This document shows, piece after piece, positions 10,363 to 23,031 of a DNA stretch of 64,000 nt. Position 1 is the first letter of the stretch; the number at the start of each line of letters is the position of its first letter. The notes below the pieces were generated by a model. That model was given only the letters and a program-made list of their open reading frames with translations, had not been told where the DNA came from and did no database searches. The stretch comes from Pogonophryne albipinna (Eukaryota; Chordata; Actinopteri; Perciformes; Artedidraconidae). The position numbers were made by a program, and so were the translations under genes. The stretch lies in NCBI GenBank assembly GCA_028583405.1, contig CM053243.1, forward strand, positions 49,177,826 through 49,241,825, written 5' to 3'.

Positions 10363-13230
10363 TAGCCTGGTGTACTGTGAAGAGTGTGTGTGCATCATAC
10401 CATGCTGGTGCTGCTGTTGTAGAGTCCATGTTGTCTCTGTGGTGTGCAGAATCACTGGCTCTTTATGAAACACACTGCCACTCTGTGTCTGACCAATCTG
10501 AGATTCAAAGCAAGAACATGAGAAGCCTTCAATAAACAACACACAATGAAATAAATATTTCCCCCCTCACACTGCATTATAGACAGGAAAACACCTGCAA
10601 ATAAGTAAGTAGGGATCCATCACCCCCACAACTTTTTTTTGCTGATTTGAAATGTTCTTCCAAGACATATTTGGATTATACATTTATATACACGATTCAA
10701 AGGTTTTATTGATACATGCACTACAGTGTAGTTATGGAAATGAAAATCATCCCAGGCTTCTCCAACAATGCAACATAAATATATATAAGGATAAACCATA
10801 GAACAACACAAATGCAATACAATTCAAACTGAAATAGAGTGGGTTTGTGTATCCTTGTGTGGATTCAGTAGGAGACGCATCTGACCCCATAGTGAATAGG
10901 CGTCCCTGCTTCTGATGACCTTACAGGACTTAAGATAAACAGGAAGCATCGTTCCTTTGTGTCGATGGCTGAACGAAATGTACCGATGCAAACAAGCCAC
11001 ACATGAAAACAGTTACGTACAAGACATTACGTGAGATGTATTTGTTTGGAAGTGTTTTCCATTCGTGTTTTACTTCAACCCGAGGAGAAACTGAAGTATG
11101 GAGACTGAGCTCCTGCAGCCGCGTGTGGTCCATCCGGAGAGACACGGGCTCTGGGGGCTAACGGTTAGCTTCAACATGTACACACGATTTTAGTGCCACC
11201 ATTAATGAAATGTATAAATGATGGGTGCAATATCCAAGAATACAAAGTGAAACTGGGAAACGGCTATGGCTTATTTGATACGGCGTGTGACATTAACGTT
11301 GGTTGAACGAACAACGACTCGTTAGCATGCTAATGCTAACTGATGTGGTAGGTTCCCTTTAGGTGCGTGGCTTGGCAGCAACTCCACATATTGTTCTCAC
11401 AGACTTATCCTTTACACCAACATACATCTGGGTTAATTTATAGATTTACCTCACTGCTGTTGCCACGAAAACCCGGTAGTGTTTCGTGCTTCTTATTTGT
11501 CTTCCTTTCTTCTTCTTCTTCTTTGGTGTTTAACGGCAGCCGGTATCCGGTATGTTGCACTGCTGCCACCTTCTGGAACAAATGTATGCTGCAACTGACT
11601 GCCAATCAAATAAATAAAGTACAATTCAAAAACAACTATGTATTGTCAATTAATTGAACTATACAGATATACAGTAAAATACTGTGGATGTGTGTAATGT
11701 TCCTCTCGGGCTGCATTTAAAAATAAAATAGAGAAAATAAATAAAATAGCTTTTGAAAATATGTGCATCTTAAAAGTGCTTAATTTTAGATAAATAAAGT
11801 GTAGCAGCAGCTTGAGTTTCCCTTTTTCTTTGTTAACCGTTTCACATCATGACTTAACACTTTCAGACGATTATAGAACAATATCAGTCTTTACACATCA
11901 TAACAATTGAACAGTTTTAAAGTTTCTCTTTCTTTCCCTCTTATATTGCAGTCCCTCACTCACTTTTTTTTAATTCAGTGCGAGAATTGAGCTGGAGCTT
12001 GTCCTGCCAGGAGGCTGAAATGGTGTCAGGGCCATTTTCATACACACATGCAGATGCTCATTGGTTAGCCTAGACCGATATTTAGTTTTAATTTTGATCC
12101 TGGTGGACTGATCATATTGGGCTCTGAGACTGCTTATTTGACCTCAGTTCTGACTTGAGAGGGAATGTTTGGACAAACACTTTGTGTTTTGTCTCATAGT
12201 GGTGTTTCACATTGGCACTTTTAATGAGCGCCACGGTCTCTGAACAAATGAGACACACTGGTGTTGTGAACATGAATGAGTCCGTCCATTAATTAATGTT
12301 AGCATCTGTGCTTAGCTGTAAACACAGTCGGATGGGTGACCAAAACGTCCCCGTTTTCGGTGGCCGGTAGAAACTCCTGTTTTTGAATGTGCGTTAAAAA
12401 ACTTAGAGCAAGGTGAAATTAAATGTTACATGTCAGTAAAAACAGAGTAACAGTGTTGTGCTTGTTTGTAGCGTTAGCGTATTTCTTCTTCTACTACTTC
12501 TTCTTCTACCTCTACTTCTTCTACTTCTAATTCAATATAACTGTAACATTTATGTTCTCAATCGCTAAGTGTGGGATTGAATATTAAATTAGTTTAGATT
12601 AGATTGATTGTCCCCAGGGGGAAATTCATGTTCACAGCTCTGTGAAAACAATATGAAATCAACAAAAAATAAGACAGACCACTACAGATAGCACCACACA
12701 TGATGGTTACTTGTTATTATTTAGGGCTGCCTGTATGGATAAGGTTTTTGCCAAGGCGATAATAATATGTTATGTATTATATAAACCATATTGGTACAAT
12801 GAGTGACATCTAGTGACGGATTCTGGAACATTGATTTGATTTTTCTCATGGCAGTTAGACTCCTATATATATTAGTCACTTTCTTATGAAATGCCAGGTT
12901 TCAGGCCTTGGTTTGAACATTCAATCCTGAACATAAAAAATTAACCAGATTATTTCTTCTTTAATCCTGACGTGACTAGAGTAGATAGTAAATTAGTAAA
13001 TCTGTATAGGAAGACGAGTTAAGGGATAGAGGAGAAAAGGTTATGGTATAATTACAGATCCTGTCAATTTATAAATTGAGGAAATCAATGTTAGTCTGTT
13101 AACCAAAGTGCAGGCATCTAATAATGTACTATCTATTATTAAAGATCAGAGGAAAAGAACGGAACGAGAGGGGTCAATCCGGAATAAAAATAAAGAAGCA
13201 AAGAGATTATAGAGCAGTGAGAAGGAAAAA
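10363..13230. other. Intergenic sequence with repeat fragments only
   Basis: No gene is recognised. Around 11505-11600 lies a TTC-rich tract followed by a TGCTGCCACCTTCTGG motif, resembling a common teleost dispersed repeat. At 12483-12533 there is a TTCTTCTAC-type pyrimidine-rich simple repeat. At 12588-12640 a TAGATTAGATTGATTGTC fragment resembles widespread fish repeats. A tssc4 5' non-coding exon may lie in the GC-richer part near 11050-11160, but I cannot fix it. Confidence 0.45.
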
Positions 13231-13365
13231 AGCTTGGTGTGTCAATTAATAACATTGCCAGTATTTTTCATTGCTGTGAAAAAAAAATCGCCCCCTCGGA
13301 TTTTTTAACAGCCCCCTCAGTCATTTCATCCAGGAGCCGGGCCTGCCTCTCCGTCTTCTCTCACT

Positions 13366-15081
13366 GTGGCCCCGTCTCAGGTCGGTTAAGTGAAATCCTT
13401 GCTTCCCTCACTTGCGTCGTTTCCCTGCGTTTAGTCCCTCCCACCAGGGAAGCATGGAGGGACGCAAGGAAACCACGAGAGGCAGAGAAATGAGTTTTAA
13501 GAGCAATGGGACGTCCTTTCCTCCGGAGGGTCACGTGAAGCGACGTCCGTTTGTGATGACGCCGCACAGCTGTTCGTCTGACAGCAGCTCTGTCCCTGTT
13601 ATTTTCACAAACACCCCCGCCACACATTTACTGACACAAACATTTGTATCATCTGTTGTAGACCCCAATAAATACAAATAAAATAAGAACTCATTCTCAA
13701 AAAAGATAAACGCCATTCTTAAAATGTATAAACGAACAATAGTTAGATTAATATTGATTAGAGTGCACAATAGAAATAAAATAATTGAGTGAAGAAAAAG
13801 AGATATGTTATCTATCAAAACCCAGTTAGATTAACATTCATTGGATTGCACACTTTGTTTGTTTGTGTGGATATGTAGCAAATTCACATTTTAAATAGCA
13901 CTTAATGACTGACTGAATGGAAATGACAATAAATGAAAATGTAAAACGAAAAAAACGATCATGAAAATGTTTCCAATAAATGAATACAATTATTTTTGAC
14001 CACTTTGTTGTTCAGATATATCACATATTTGTAACTACATGATACATGAATTGAAACAAAACACAGTATAAACTGAGGAGTGAGTCCCGTGAGTTTCATG
14101 TCTTTTCTTCACTCCGCTGGGAAACTGCTCTCATGTCAAGAAGCATGAGATCAGTGCATGCACTGCATCGTCCAATCAGTGAGCGATACAAAGTAAGGGG
14201 GCGGGGCGAGTGTCTGAGGATTTCATCGAGGATGGTCTGGTGGTTCCTCGGTTATCGCTCCTCGCTCATCGATCCTCGGTCCTCCGGCAGAAATAAGAGC
14301 CATGGGACGGTACTCAAGATGGCGCAGACAAATCAACTTCCGGTGAGACCCAAGCCCCCAGAAAGTGCGCCGGACTCTGATGAAAATATTCGTGGTGGCC
14401 AAACGGCGGTACTACACTTCCGTTTGGTTGCCAGGCCCGGAAACACTTTTTCCCATTGACTTACATGGGGAAAGAGTGGTCTGTAAATCGTTGGATAATT
14501 TTTTTTAAACTAAATAAACTACCCAGTATGAACACTTGTATAGCCCTTATTAAAAACATTCGTTCCTCAAGTTGTAAAAATGTGCTAATAACGTTATTAT
14601 GAGAGTTATTTCCCTCTGCATTATGAACGCGCATCTAACCCACGGGACCGCGCCGCCCGGCACGTTCATGTTACGTGTTCAGCATGGTCCCGACCAATCA
14701 GAGCACACTGTGCTCACAAGGAGGGTGGGGGCTGGAGCTACAACGAGTCGTTAAAAGCAGAAAGTGAAATTCAGTGAATACACGTAGTTTACAGAGATGC
14801 TGTTTGAGAAACCAATGTGAGTTGCGTTTATCTTTACCCATGAATGCACAATAAGAACGGACCCATATCGTCTTACTGCCAGCCCACGGAGCTGTAATAA
14901 TGGATATATTCCACGTTTGCTGGAATTCATCATTTGTAAAATATTATACTACATGGGCTGTATGATTAAATCTTGTACCGTAAATGTTGTATTAAATAAA
15001 GTTAATATTACCGACGTTAGATTAACGTCCCTGTAGCTTATTATTGCACTAAGAAGCTTATTGCACTGTGTGTATATAGCC

Positions 15082-15114
<33 letters not shown>

Positions 15115-16671
15115 TAGGGCTGTCAAACGATTACATTTTTTAATCAGATTAATCAAAGCTTAAAAATTAATTAATCATGATTAATCACCATTCGAACTAT
15201 GTCCAAAATATGCCATTTCTTTATGTATATTGTTGTGGGAATGGAAAGATAAATGAAAGAAGGCGGATATATCCATTTAACATACAGTATCTATGTTTAT
15301 TATAACATTTTTCTGCGTGTCAAAATGAAAGACAACCCACACACCTATCAGTCATCAAACCGTGGGGTCTTAATTCATTACGTGTTGATTTCTATCAACG
15401 GGGGAGTACTTCAGGAAAGTCGACAGAGGGGGGGGGGGCGGCGGTGGCGGCTAGTGGAGTACTTCGTGACCACAGAGTGTGAACGTTGTGATCAGCTGTT
15501 TTAGCGCAGTTCTCCAGTGAAGGGAGGAAGTCTCCCTCCGCAGCCGGTTGGCGTAGTTTTGGCACAATTCCGTTGTACAGACCGACGTTAACAGCAGCCC
15601 TGTCTGTGCACACGGAAACCGACTCTGTCGTCCGGTGATCTAACCGCCTTCTGGAAAAGCTTCACAAGTACGCCGGTACGCAAATGCGTTTGTGACACAA
15701 GTGACGGTACGCATTTCAGATTACGCACATAACCTGCGTACCAGTTATGTGCACCCCTGTACTACAGCAAAAGTATTCTCCGTCGGGACTTCCTGCAACA
15801 ACACCGACATTATCAAAGATGTTCTATTGAGAAGACGATCACTACGTGACAAAAGTTTTCAAAACCGTTTCTGGTCTTCGGTATTTCCAGACAAGTGGCT
15901 ACTGAAATCAATCTTACTAACTACTGTCTGTGCAATTTACTCCGCGCGAGTTGGCGGACTTTATTTTGCTTACTTTAACATCATTTTTCATGGTGGGGCT
16001 AAGCCATTTCTTGGTATGGGTGTAGCCTACCCCAGCCATACCCTGGCGCTGCCACTGGTGGCATGTATGGGGCGGGCCATTCTGCACATGCGTTAAATGC
16101 GTTAAATATTTTAACGCAATTAATTCAAAAAATTAATTACCGCCGTTAACGCGATAATTTTGACAGCACTAATATATATATATATATATATACAGTGCAA
16201 TCATTCTTTCATGCTAAATGAAGCTCTGTTGGATATCACTAGATCCTGTTACAGCGTAATATAAGTACATAACGATTGATGTGCACATTAGCATAATGAC
16301 TAGCTAGCCGTTAGCTGCTAACTGCCGCCTCGTTAATATCAAATCCATCATAATAACAATCCCTTACCATGCTGTCATGAACGTGCGGTGCTGTTACGTG
16401 TACGCAAATTGACGTGCTTGATGTGAACGAGCATTTTGGTTAAAGTTGCGCATGCTCTATGAGCGCACATACGGGTACTTCTCAGGCATGCCGGGTAATC
16501 TGTGACGTTTCACTCTCTCAAAAGTTGGGCCATTTTATCATCATGCGCTAATGAGCAACTCTCATAGGAATGAATGAGGCCCCGCCTCCCACGCTGTATC
16601 CAGTTCTTATTATACATCCATGGTGAGACCGAGGAGCGAGGAAATGAAAATAGTCGACCTGAGACGGGGCC
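13366..16671. repeat. Long-spacing inverted repeat around a TE-rich block
   Basis: GGCCCCGTCTCAGGTCG at 13366-13382 is repeated as its reverse complement at 16655-16671. Diverged similarity continues inwards: TTTCCTCGCTCC-type on the right and CCTTGCTTCCC-type on the left. Between them lie hAT 15115-16171 and a dispersed motif with CCATTGACTTACATGGGGAA at about 14453-14475. These may be two inverted fragments of one repeat family rather than the ends of one element. Confidence 0.45.
15115..16171. mobile_element. hAT non-autonomous element (TAGGGCTGTCAAACGATTA type)
   Basis: Left end TAGGGCTGTCAAACGATTA; the right end reads on the reverse strand as TAGTGCTGTCAAAATTATCG. Both ends are rich in TTAATCG/TTAACGC motifs. 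The flanks are ATATATAT (15107-15114 and 16172-16179), consistent with an 8-bp duplication but weak as proof because the target is an AT repeat. A 134-codon frame at 15692-16096 has no recognisable transposase motif. Confidence 0.75.
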
Positions 16672-16832
16672 TGTATCGCAACTCTTCACTCTCTTTCCTC
16701 TCCGCTTCTCTCTGCTGCTCTCTCGTTTCTTCTTCTGTGTTTCTCTCCCTGTATCGCTCACTAGTCTCTTTCGCCCCCTGTCGGCAGCGGTTAAAATAGA
16801 ATCGGCCCGTCAAAATTGAAATCCCCTATTAA

Positions 16833-17199
16833 AGGTGGGGTAGGTAAGTTTGAGAAACCGGCTCGAGATACACTTGTTGTTATATTCCATGGAATGCTCT
16901 TAACATCCCGATAGCAATGAATATCTGAAGTGCTTTGACAAAAAATCCATAAAAAAATATCATCTGTGGAAGCCGTAGTGCTGTAAAAAGCACGACCACG
17001 ACCTAAAATAACTGGATGGCCTACCTGCCTGTCAGCCTTCCATCTGTGCACAAACTTATCTCGTGCCCTCATTGGTCATGTGCGCGTTCGTGTGTGTTGG
17101 AGGAGGGGCTCTGTAAGGAAGTGGCAGATATTTTCCGGCTGTGTATTTTCAAATTCTAGCGCACTCGAGCTGGTTTCTCCAAAATTACCTACCCCACCT
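16833..17199. mobile_element. TTAA-flanked MITE, Kolobok-like
   Basis: Perfect 15-bp TIRs (AGGTGGGGTAGGTAA at the left, its complement at the right), with similarity continuing inwards (AGTTTGAGAAACC against GGTTTCTCC). The flanks are TTAA (16829-16832 and 17200-17203). TTAA duplications occur in piggyBac and Kolobok; the purine start (AGG) fits Kolobok better than the piggyBac CCY start. A fragment of its middle occurs in reverse at about 46683-46800. Confidence 0.8.
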
Positions 17200-17203
17200 T
17201 TAA

Positions 17204-18240
17204 TGTATTGATTATAGGTCCGGGTCCGTATAGGTCGGCGTCTGGGTCCGGACGCGGACCGCCTGTTCCTGAACTATGGAGGGCGTGGTTTGGGATTGGG
17301 CCTTACTCTGCAGAGATGCTGTTGAGATTGTTTTACAATGTGATTCACAGGTTGAAAATGTGACTTGCAAACTGTCATTCTTTTACAATATAATGCTGTG
17401 GTCAAAATGCAAAGTTCCACAACCCCCGCCAACAGATGTGCTATGTTATTGCAAATTTCACTGCTTTACAGACATACAAATGAATAAAAAAACGTATACT
17501 GGCATGCTCATGACTGCATAATAGTTTGCAACTTTGCACACATGCTTAGTTTTGATATAATTTCATCATACAACTACAGTCAGATATTACGGAGAAAAAG
17601 CAATGTAATTTATCCTGTAAGCCCCAAGAGAAAAAACAATTTCAAAATTCTGAATAATTGTGCACCCAACTGCTGGGACTGAGATGTAATGTTGTTAGAA
17701 ATAAAGGCAGCATTTGTGAGATGGAAACTTCTGATAACTTTTTTGACAAGTAGCCTACATTATTCTGTGGTGTTCTTGATTGTTTTCCAAGTCTGTCCAT
17801 CAACCAAAATTCAAATACCTCGTCCTTTCACAAGAGAACATTTGTGTATTGGTTTTAAGAAGGACATTAGGATTGACTAAATATTAAAAAATCTGATAAA
17901 ATTGTTTAATTTTTTACATAAAACCCCCTTTTCTTAATACAGACAATGTGGACAATCATCTCACTGCTTTGACACTAATGAACAGAATAAAACGTCTCTT
18001 CTTAGAGCTTGTGAAAGAACCAAGACATTATTATGATTACCCCTACTCTTGAAGAGTGTTATCAATGTTTATAATATTATTTTCTCTTTTTTTTATTATT
18101 ATTTATGTAATACTCTATATAATTATGGTTACTATTTTATAAAACGTGAATTATTTTCCTATGTAATGTGTTTAAAAAGTGTATTGTCGGCAAGGTACTT
18201 GCAAAAGAATCATCTCCAATAAAGGAAAACAAAAAAATAC
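17204..18240. other. AT-rich sequence upstream of shcbp1
   Basis: No gene, no repeat end and no conserved frame. Short frames such as 17276-17521 are not supported by composition or homology. There are many poly-A/T stretches. Confidence 0.4.
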
Positions 18241-18606
18241 ATAAAATGGCCAAGGCATGATGACCCGCCTCACTCTGATGACCCGCCTCACTCTCACTCT
18301 CATTGGCCAGTAGTCGTTGCCTTGATTTATTGGATTGGTTAGGCGGGTCCAGCGCTGGGCGGGTCACACCAAATACGCCCCTGTCAGGCCTTTGTCGTCA
18401 AATTCTCTTAGGGGTGGGACATCCTGCAGTTGTACGATTCTGGATTGGCTGATGCTCTTCAGACCGGGAACATTTTAAAAGTAACTGGGTGTGTGCAGTT
18501 TATGGATGTGTTAAGAGAACGGTGCGGTAACGTTTGTCAAACTTCGAAGCCCATTCAAAATAAGTATTTACCTGGCAAAGTATCAGGTAGTTCATTGTAA
18601 TTCTTA
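18240..18606 (+). promoter_or_regulatory. shcbp1: shcbp1 promoter with CCAAT boxes and CHR-like sites
   Basis: Four inverted CCAAT boxes (ATTGG) lie at 18302, 18329, 18334 and 18444. An 18-bp tandem duplication (TGATGACCCGCCTCACTC) begins at about 18259. Nearer the start codon are TTCGAA (18543-18548) and TTCAAA (18554-18559, reading TTTGAA on the other strand), which fit the CHR element. No TATA box is seen. NF-Y boxes upstream of a CHR are the usual layout of G2/M genes controlled by DREAM/B-MYB, consistent with the mitotic role of SHCBP1. The transcription start is not known. Confidence 0.5.
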
Positions 18607-19576
18607 ATGGAGCAAGAAGCACTGGCAACTCACTCAGCTGTAACAAGCAAGACTGGAAGCGACATGACGGACATCATGGTGGTGGATTTGGAGTCATTTG
18701 TTCACGTTGAACTCGACATGGAAAACAACAACGGGATTTCTGAAGTGGGAAATAATTTGTCCGGTTTGAATGAAGGTCAGTCAGTGTCATGGTGTGTTCC
18801 AATCATCGTTTAAAACACCAACGGTGGCTAATGTCCGTGTTTTAGCTAACTCTGTTGGCCTGGCTAGTTCTCCTGTGTTGTTCTGAAACCTCCAGGTGGA
18901 CGGTGGCTTCACTTCAGATGGGATGTCCTGATGTTACACTAACATCTACTATGAAGGTTACTTTACTGGTCGATGTGCAATACAACCAGCCGCTGGTCAG
19001 TATCAGTCTGGTGTTTTTGTTAACCTTTGGCATAATGTAGTTAACATTCCATGAGACACTGCGTATGGTAACCAATTATCCATCCCACAACATCAAAACA
19101 CCAACGTGAAAACAGCTGGTGCATCTTGGGAAAGTGAGGCTGATGAAACGAACATTTTCCGCCCCTATTTTAGGAGGTTTTGGTGAGGGCTAAAACTAAT
19201 CATTTCATTATGGAGGAGTAATCTACCAACTGTCGATTGACTAGTCGGTGGTTTTGGTTTATATCATGTACAGTAATAGCTCAGAGTCTCTGGTAATGTT
19301 CTCAATGGGTTTTGTATGATTGATATAATTTATTATTATATTATAAATTATTCCTTGGAAAATGATATCAAACAGAAAACACAAACTCATGTGTATTCTG
19401 ATTCTGATATATAATGGGGAAGCAATAACATGTATATTTGCACTTTGTGCTGGAAAAACGACCTAAATAATAATAATAATAGATTTAATTTGTTAGCGCT
19501 TTTACAGGTGCTCAAAGACGCTTAATGAAAATAATAATAATAATATATAAATAATAATAATAAACGATTGATATAT

Positions 19577-19616
<40 letters not shown>

Positions 19617-19833
19617 GTACTCAAACCAATTATTCAATTCTGATTATATATCTATCGCTGAGGCCTCCGATATTTAAGGCTGTAGTAATGTATATAATCT
19701 GGGATAAGGCAAGCTACTACAGCTGGAACTGGTTGCCCCTGTTAGCAGAACAACATTCTAATGCTGCTCGTGCATTTGAACTATGCAACTTCTGTTCCAA
19801 GTGCTCCTTTATAATAAGCTCCTAAAGGCCGCT

Positions 19834-19917
<84 letters not shown>

Positions 19918-22900
19918 ACACACACAGAGATGGGACGTGTTGGTCGTGCAGAACTGATTCACTGAAAGAAATGCCGACTGGGTCGACCCAGTTCTGACCA
20001 AAACATCAGGCACATGAATCTGTGGATAGTTGCTATGATTTAGCAACTGATTTGATTTGCTCTTACAAGAAACGCCTCTCCTGCCCCAGGAGGTGAGCGA
20101 GAACAAATAGAACGCGCATTTCACTTTCAGAGGCACAAACCACACACTTTGATACTGTAAACAGGGGAGATGTTAGCATCGGGGCCACAGGATCTTTAAT
20201 GTCTCAAATATCTTATCTTTAGTACTCTCTACAGTGCACTGTTATGTTTGTTATATTTAAGACTGGTCTACTACAAAATGGCTTTTCTATTCTTCCCTGA
20301 GAAGGCAGTTCATCCAACAAGCGGAATTCAGCTTTCCCATTAGCTTATGTTGGCTAGTGTGCAATTCATATTTTATCTATTTGAATAATGATTAATACTG
20401 TTGTGTAGTTTTGTAGATTTCCTTTTGTCACAGTAAGGGTATTATTTTTCCCTTTTCTTTTTTTTTCTTAGGGTTTCTAACCCTTTTTTCTTAAAAAAGA
20501 ATTAGCAAATGACTTGACTAGCATGCATAGCTGGTTTATTCAGGGGATGTAAATATTACAAAATTGAACTAAGATATCTCCCAACAGCTCTGTTTTTGGA
20601 GGAGGAGGAGGAGGATGAAGATGAGAGTGGCGATGACAGCGGCACTGACCATTTTAACTCTGAGAAGTCGGGCACTCGGCTGCAGAGGAGTGAGCGTCCT
20701 GCAGGAGGGAACTCTAATGTGCCCGACACCTTCCAGACCAGCCACCTGCTGTTCTACGAGAGGTTCAGGGCCTACCAGGACTACATGCTGGGTAACCACA
20801 CCCTCTGACACATCCCACTCAACACAATACAAGCTGTTCCTGATCTCAGTGCTCATTGATTTATACCTGTCTGTGTGTAGGAGACTGTAAGCCATCGGAG
20901 GTGAAGGCGTTCACAGCAGACTATCTGGAGAAGGTGGTGGAGCCGTGTGATTGGTTGGCTCTGTGGTCTACTGATGTCTTTGACGTCCTGGTGGAGGTGA
21001 GTCCCTCTTTCAGAAATGTATCCGTTAATATCATGAAATAATTGACCTCTATTTTTCACCCCATGTGACCCTAATGTCCCTTTTGAGTGAGAGCAGAGAT
21101 TTGGATGAGCTTGTGTAAGTTATATATAAGGCTGTTCCTAATGACTCGTTTCCTTTTAGTTTAAACTTAGTTTAGTTTTTCTAAATGTAAGAAAACCATT
21201 AGGACCGTAACGTGAAACTGCACCACTTAAACCTGTGAATGCAGAGAGTATCATGAGGTGGTTCTAAATCGTTTCCAACTGCTCATTGATTTGACACACA
21301 GTTGAGCAGCTGCCTGTACCCACAGAGAAAGTGGATCCAAACATGTTTACAGAGAACGGCTGTTCGTGGTTTCAGGTGTGTGACGTGGACTTCAAGGATC
21401 TGAAGGCCTGTGTGCGGCTGGTGCTGCCTCTGCAGTGCGACACCCGGGGCTGTGACCTCACTGAGGAGGCCATGAAGGTCCTGCTGGGTGACTCCGGAGA
21501 CAAAGTCCCCCTGCAGCAGCTGCAGGTGGTCTACGTGCTCTCTGGGGACTTTGATCAGACCGCCCTCGCTGTGGAGCACCTCAGGTGGGACTTCTGACTT
21601 CATCCTCGGTCCCAGTTCACATATTATTCTTTGTCCAGTTCTAAATGGTTTGACACTTTACTGAGTAGTTGTGCAATCCTCTTCCTCTTCTTCCTGCAGG
21701 TTTTTCTACGACCACATCTGGAGGCAGTGGGATGAGGAAGACGAAGATGACTTTGACTACTTTGTTCGTTGTGTGGAGCCTCGTCTCAGGCTGTGAGTAA
21801 ACTTTGTGTCTGGGTGATGACGTCATATTCTATTCCCACAAATTGTTCTTTTGAAAATGTGTATACTTTCAGATATTACGACATCTTGGAGGACAGAGTG
21901 CCAGCCGGCCTGGTGGCAGAGTACCAGTCCTTACTGCAGAGCTGCTCCCAGTGCTTCCAGAAGTTCACCGTGCTGCGCAGCGGCCTCAGCACCGACTCGG
22001 ACTCAGAGCTGGACAACGTGTCCATGGTGGAGGGCCTGCAGCTCTACGACCAGCTCGAGACGCTCCGACGCAAGCTGCACATCTTCGAGAACCCCCTGCT
22101 GAGGTGAGACGTGGTGTCTCAAACTGTGTGTAAATCACACAAAGTTTTTGTAACTCAACCAAAACATAATTGTTTTTATTGTACCAGGGTGTACATGTTG
22201 TAAAGTTGGGCGTGTTAACATGGGGGTCTTTTAAAGCGGTGCAGTGATGGAGTTCCGGCTGACCCAGAGATCTTGGAGGCTTTGCTCAGGCTCCCTCATA
22301 AAAAGTGTTGACGTATTGTTGTGGCAATTTAGCACTCGCAACAGGAAAGAATGAAACGGAGAGGAATCAATTATTATTTCGTTGTACAACAATCAATAAT
22401 AACGAGGAAACATTACCTTTGCTCTCAAGCAGTCCTACAGTAATGCTCCAACCCAGTAGAATTGTACAGAGACATTTCCTTTACATGAACTAACACGACA
22501 TGGCGTGTTTTTCCCTCTGAATGCCACACTAGTATATCAGAAGGTCATCATCTCATGGCGTCTTTAGGAGTCATTCATTAACAAAGACTTAACTATATTA
22601 TCATCTTTAGAGCCTCTTCGCACTTCCTCCAACCTCGGCATCAGCTCACTTGAATTTATATACATGTACTGATAATTAGCAAACTGACTGTGGAAACTGA
22701 ACTCAATAACACATTTGTATAGCTTATCATGTGACCAGGCATAAGACTGATATAACAGTATTCACCTTTTGATATAGCCTTCAACTAAAGCTCCACCCCT
22801 CCTCTCCAGGTACGTGCTGGGCTACAAAGGGAACGTCCCCCAGCAGTGTGTGCAGAGCCGGGGGCCACGGGCCTCAGGAGTGAAGGGGGTGCATGTGGTC

Positions 22901-22990
22901 ACAGCCTCCTGCAGCAGCATGCAGCTGCAGAGCCTCCTCTCTGACAGACTGCTGCCTCTGTGCTGCTCTGAGGACACAGAGATCCAGGTC

Positions 22991-23031
<41 letters not shown>

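Noticed and set aside
11555..11575. CTGCCACCTTCTGG as a CTCF site
   Set aside because: It is part of a TTC-rich dispersed repeat common in fish, and matches the CTCF core less well than the site at 54512.
13239..13681. Overlapping frames of 84-89 codons on both strands
   Set aside because: Antisense overlap, Arg/Ser-biased composition, part of a repeat-like block, no homology recognised.
15692..16096. 134-codon frame inside a hAT
   Set aside because: No transposase motif; composition is that of a non-autonomous element.
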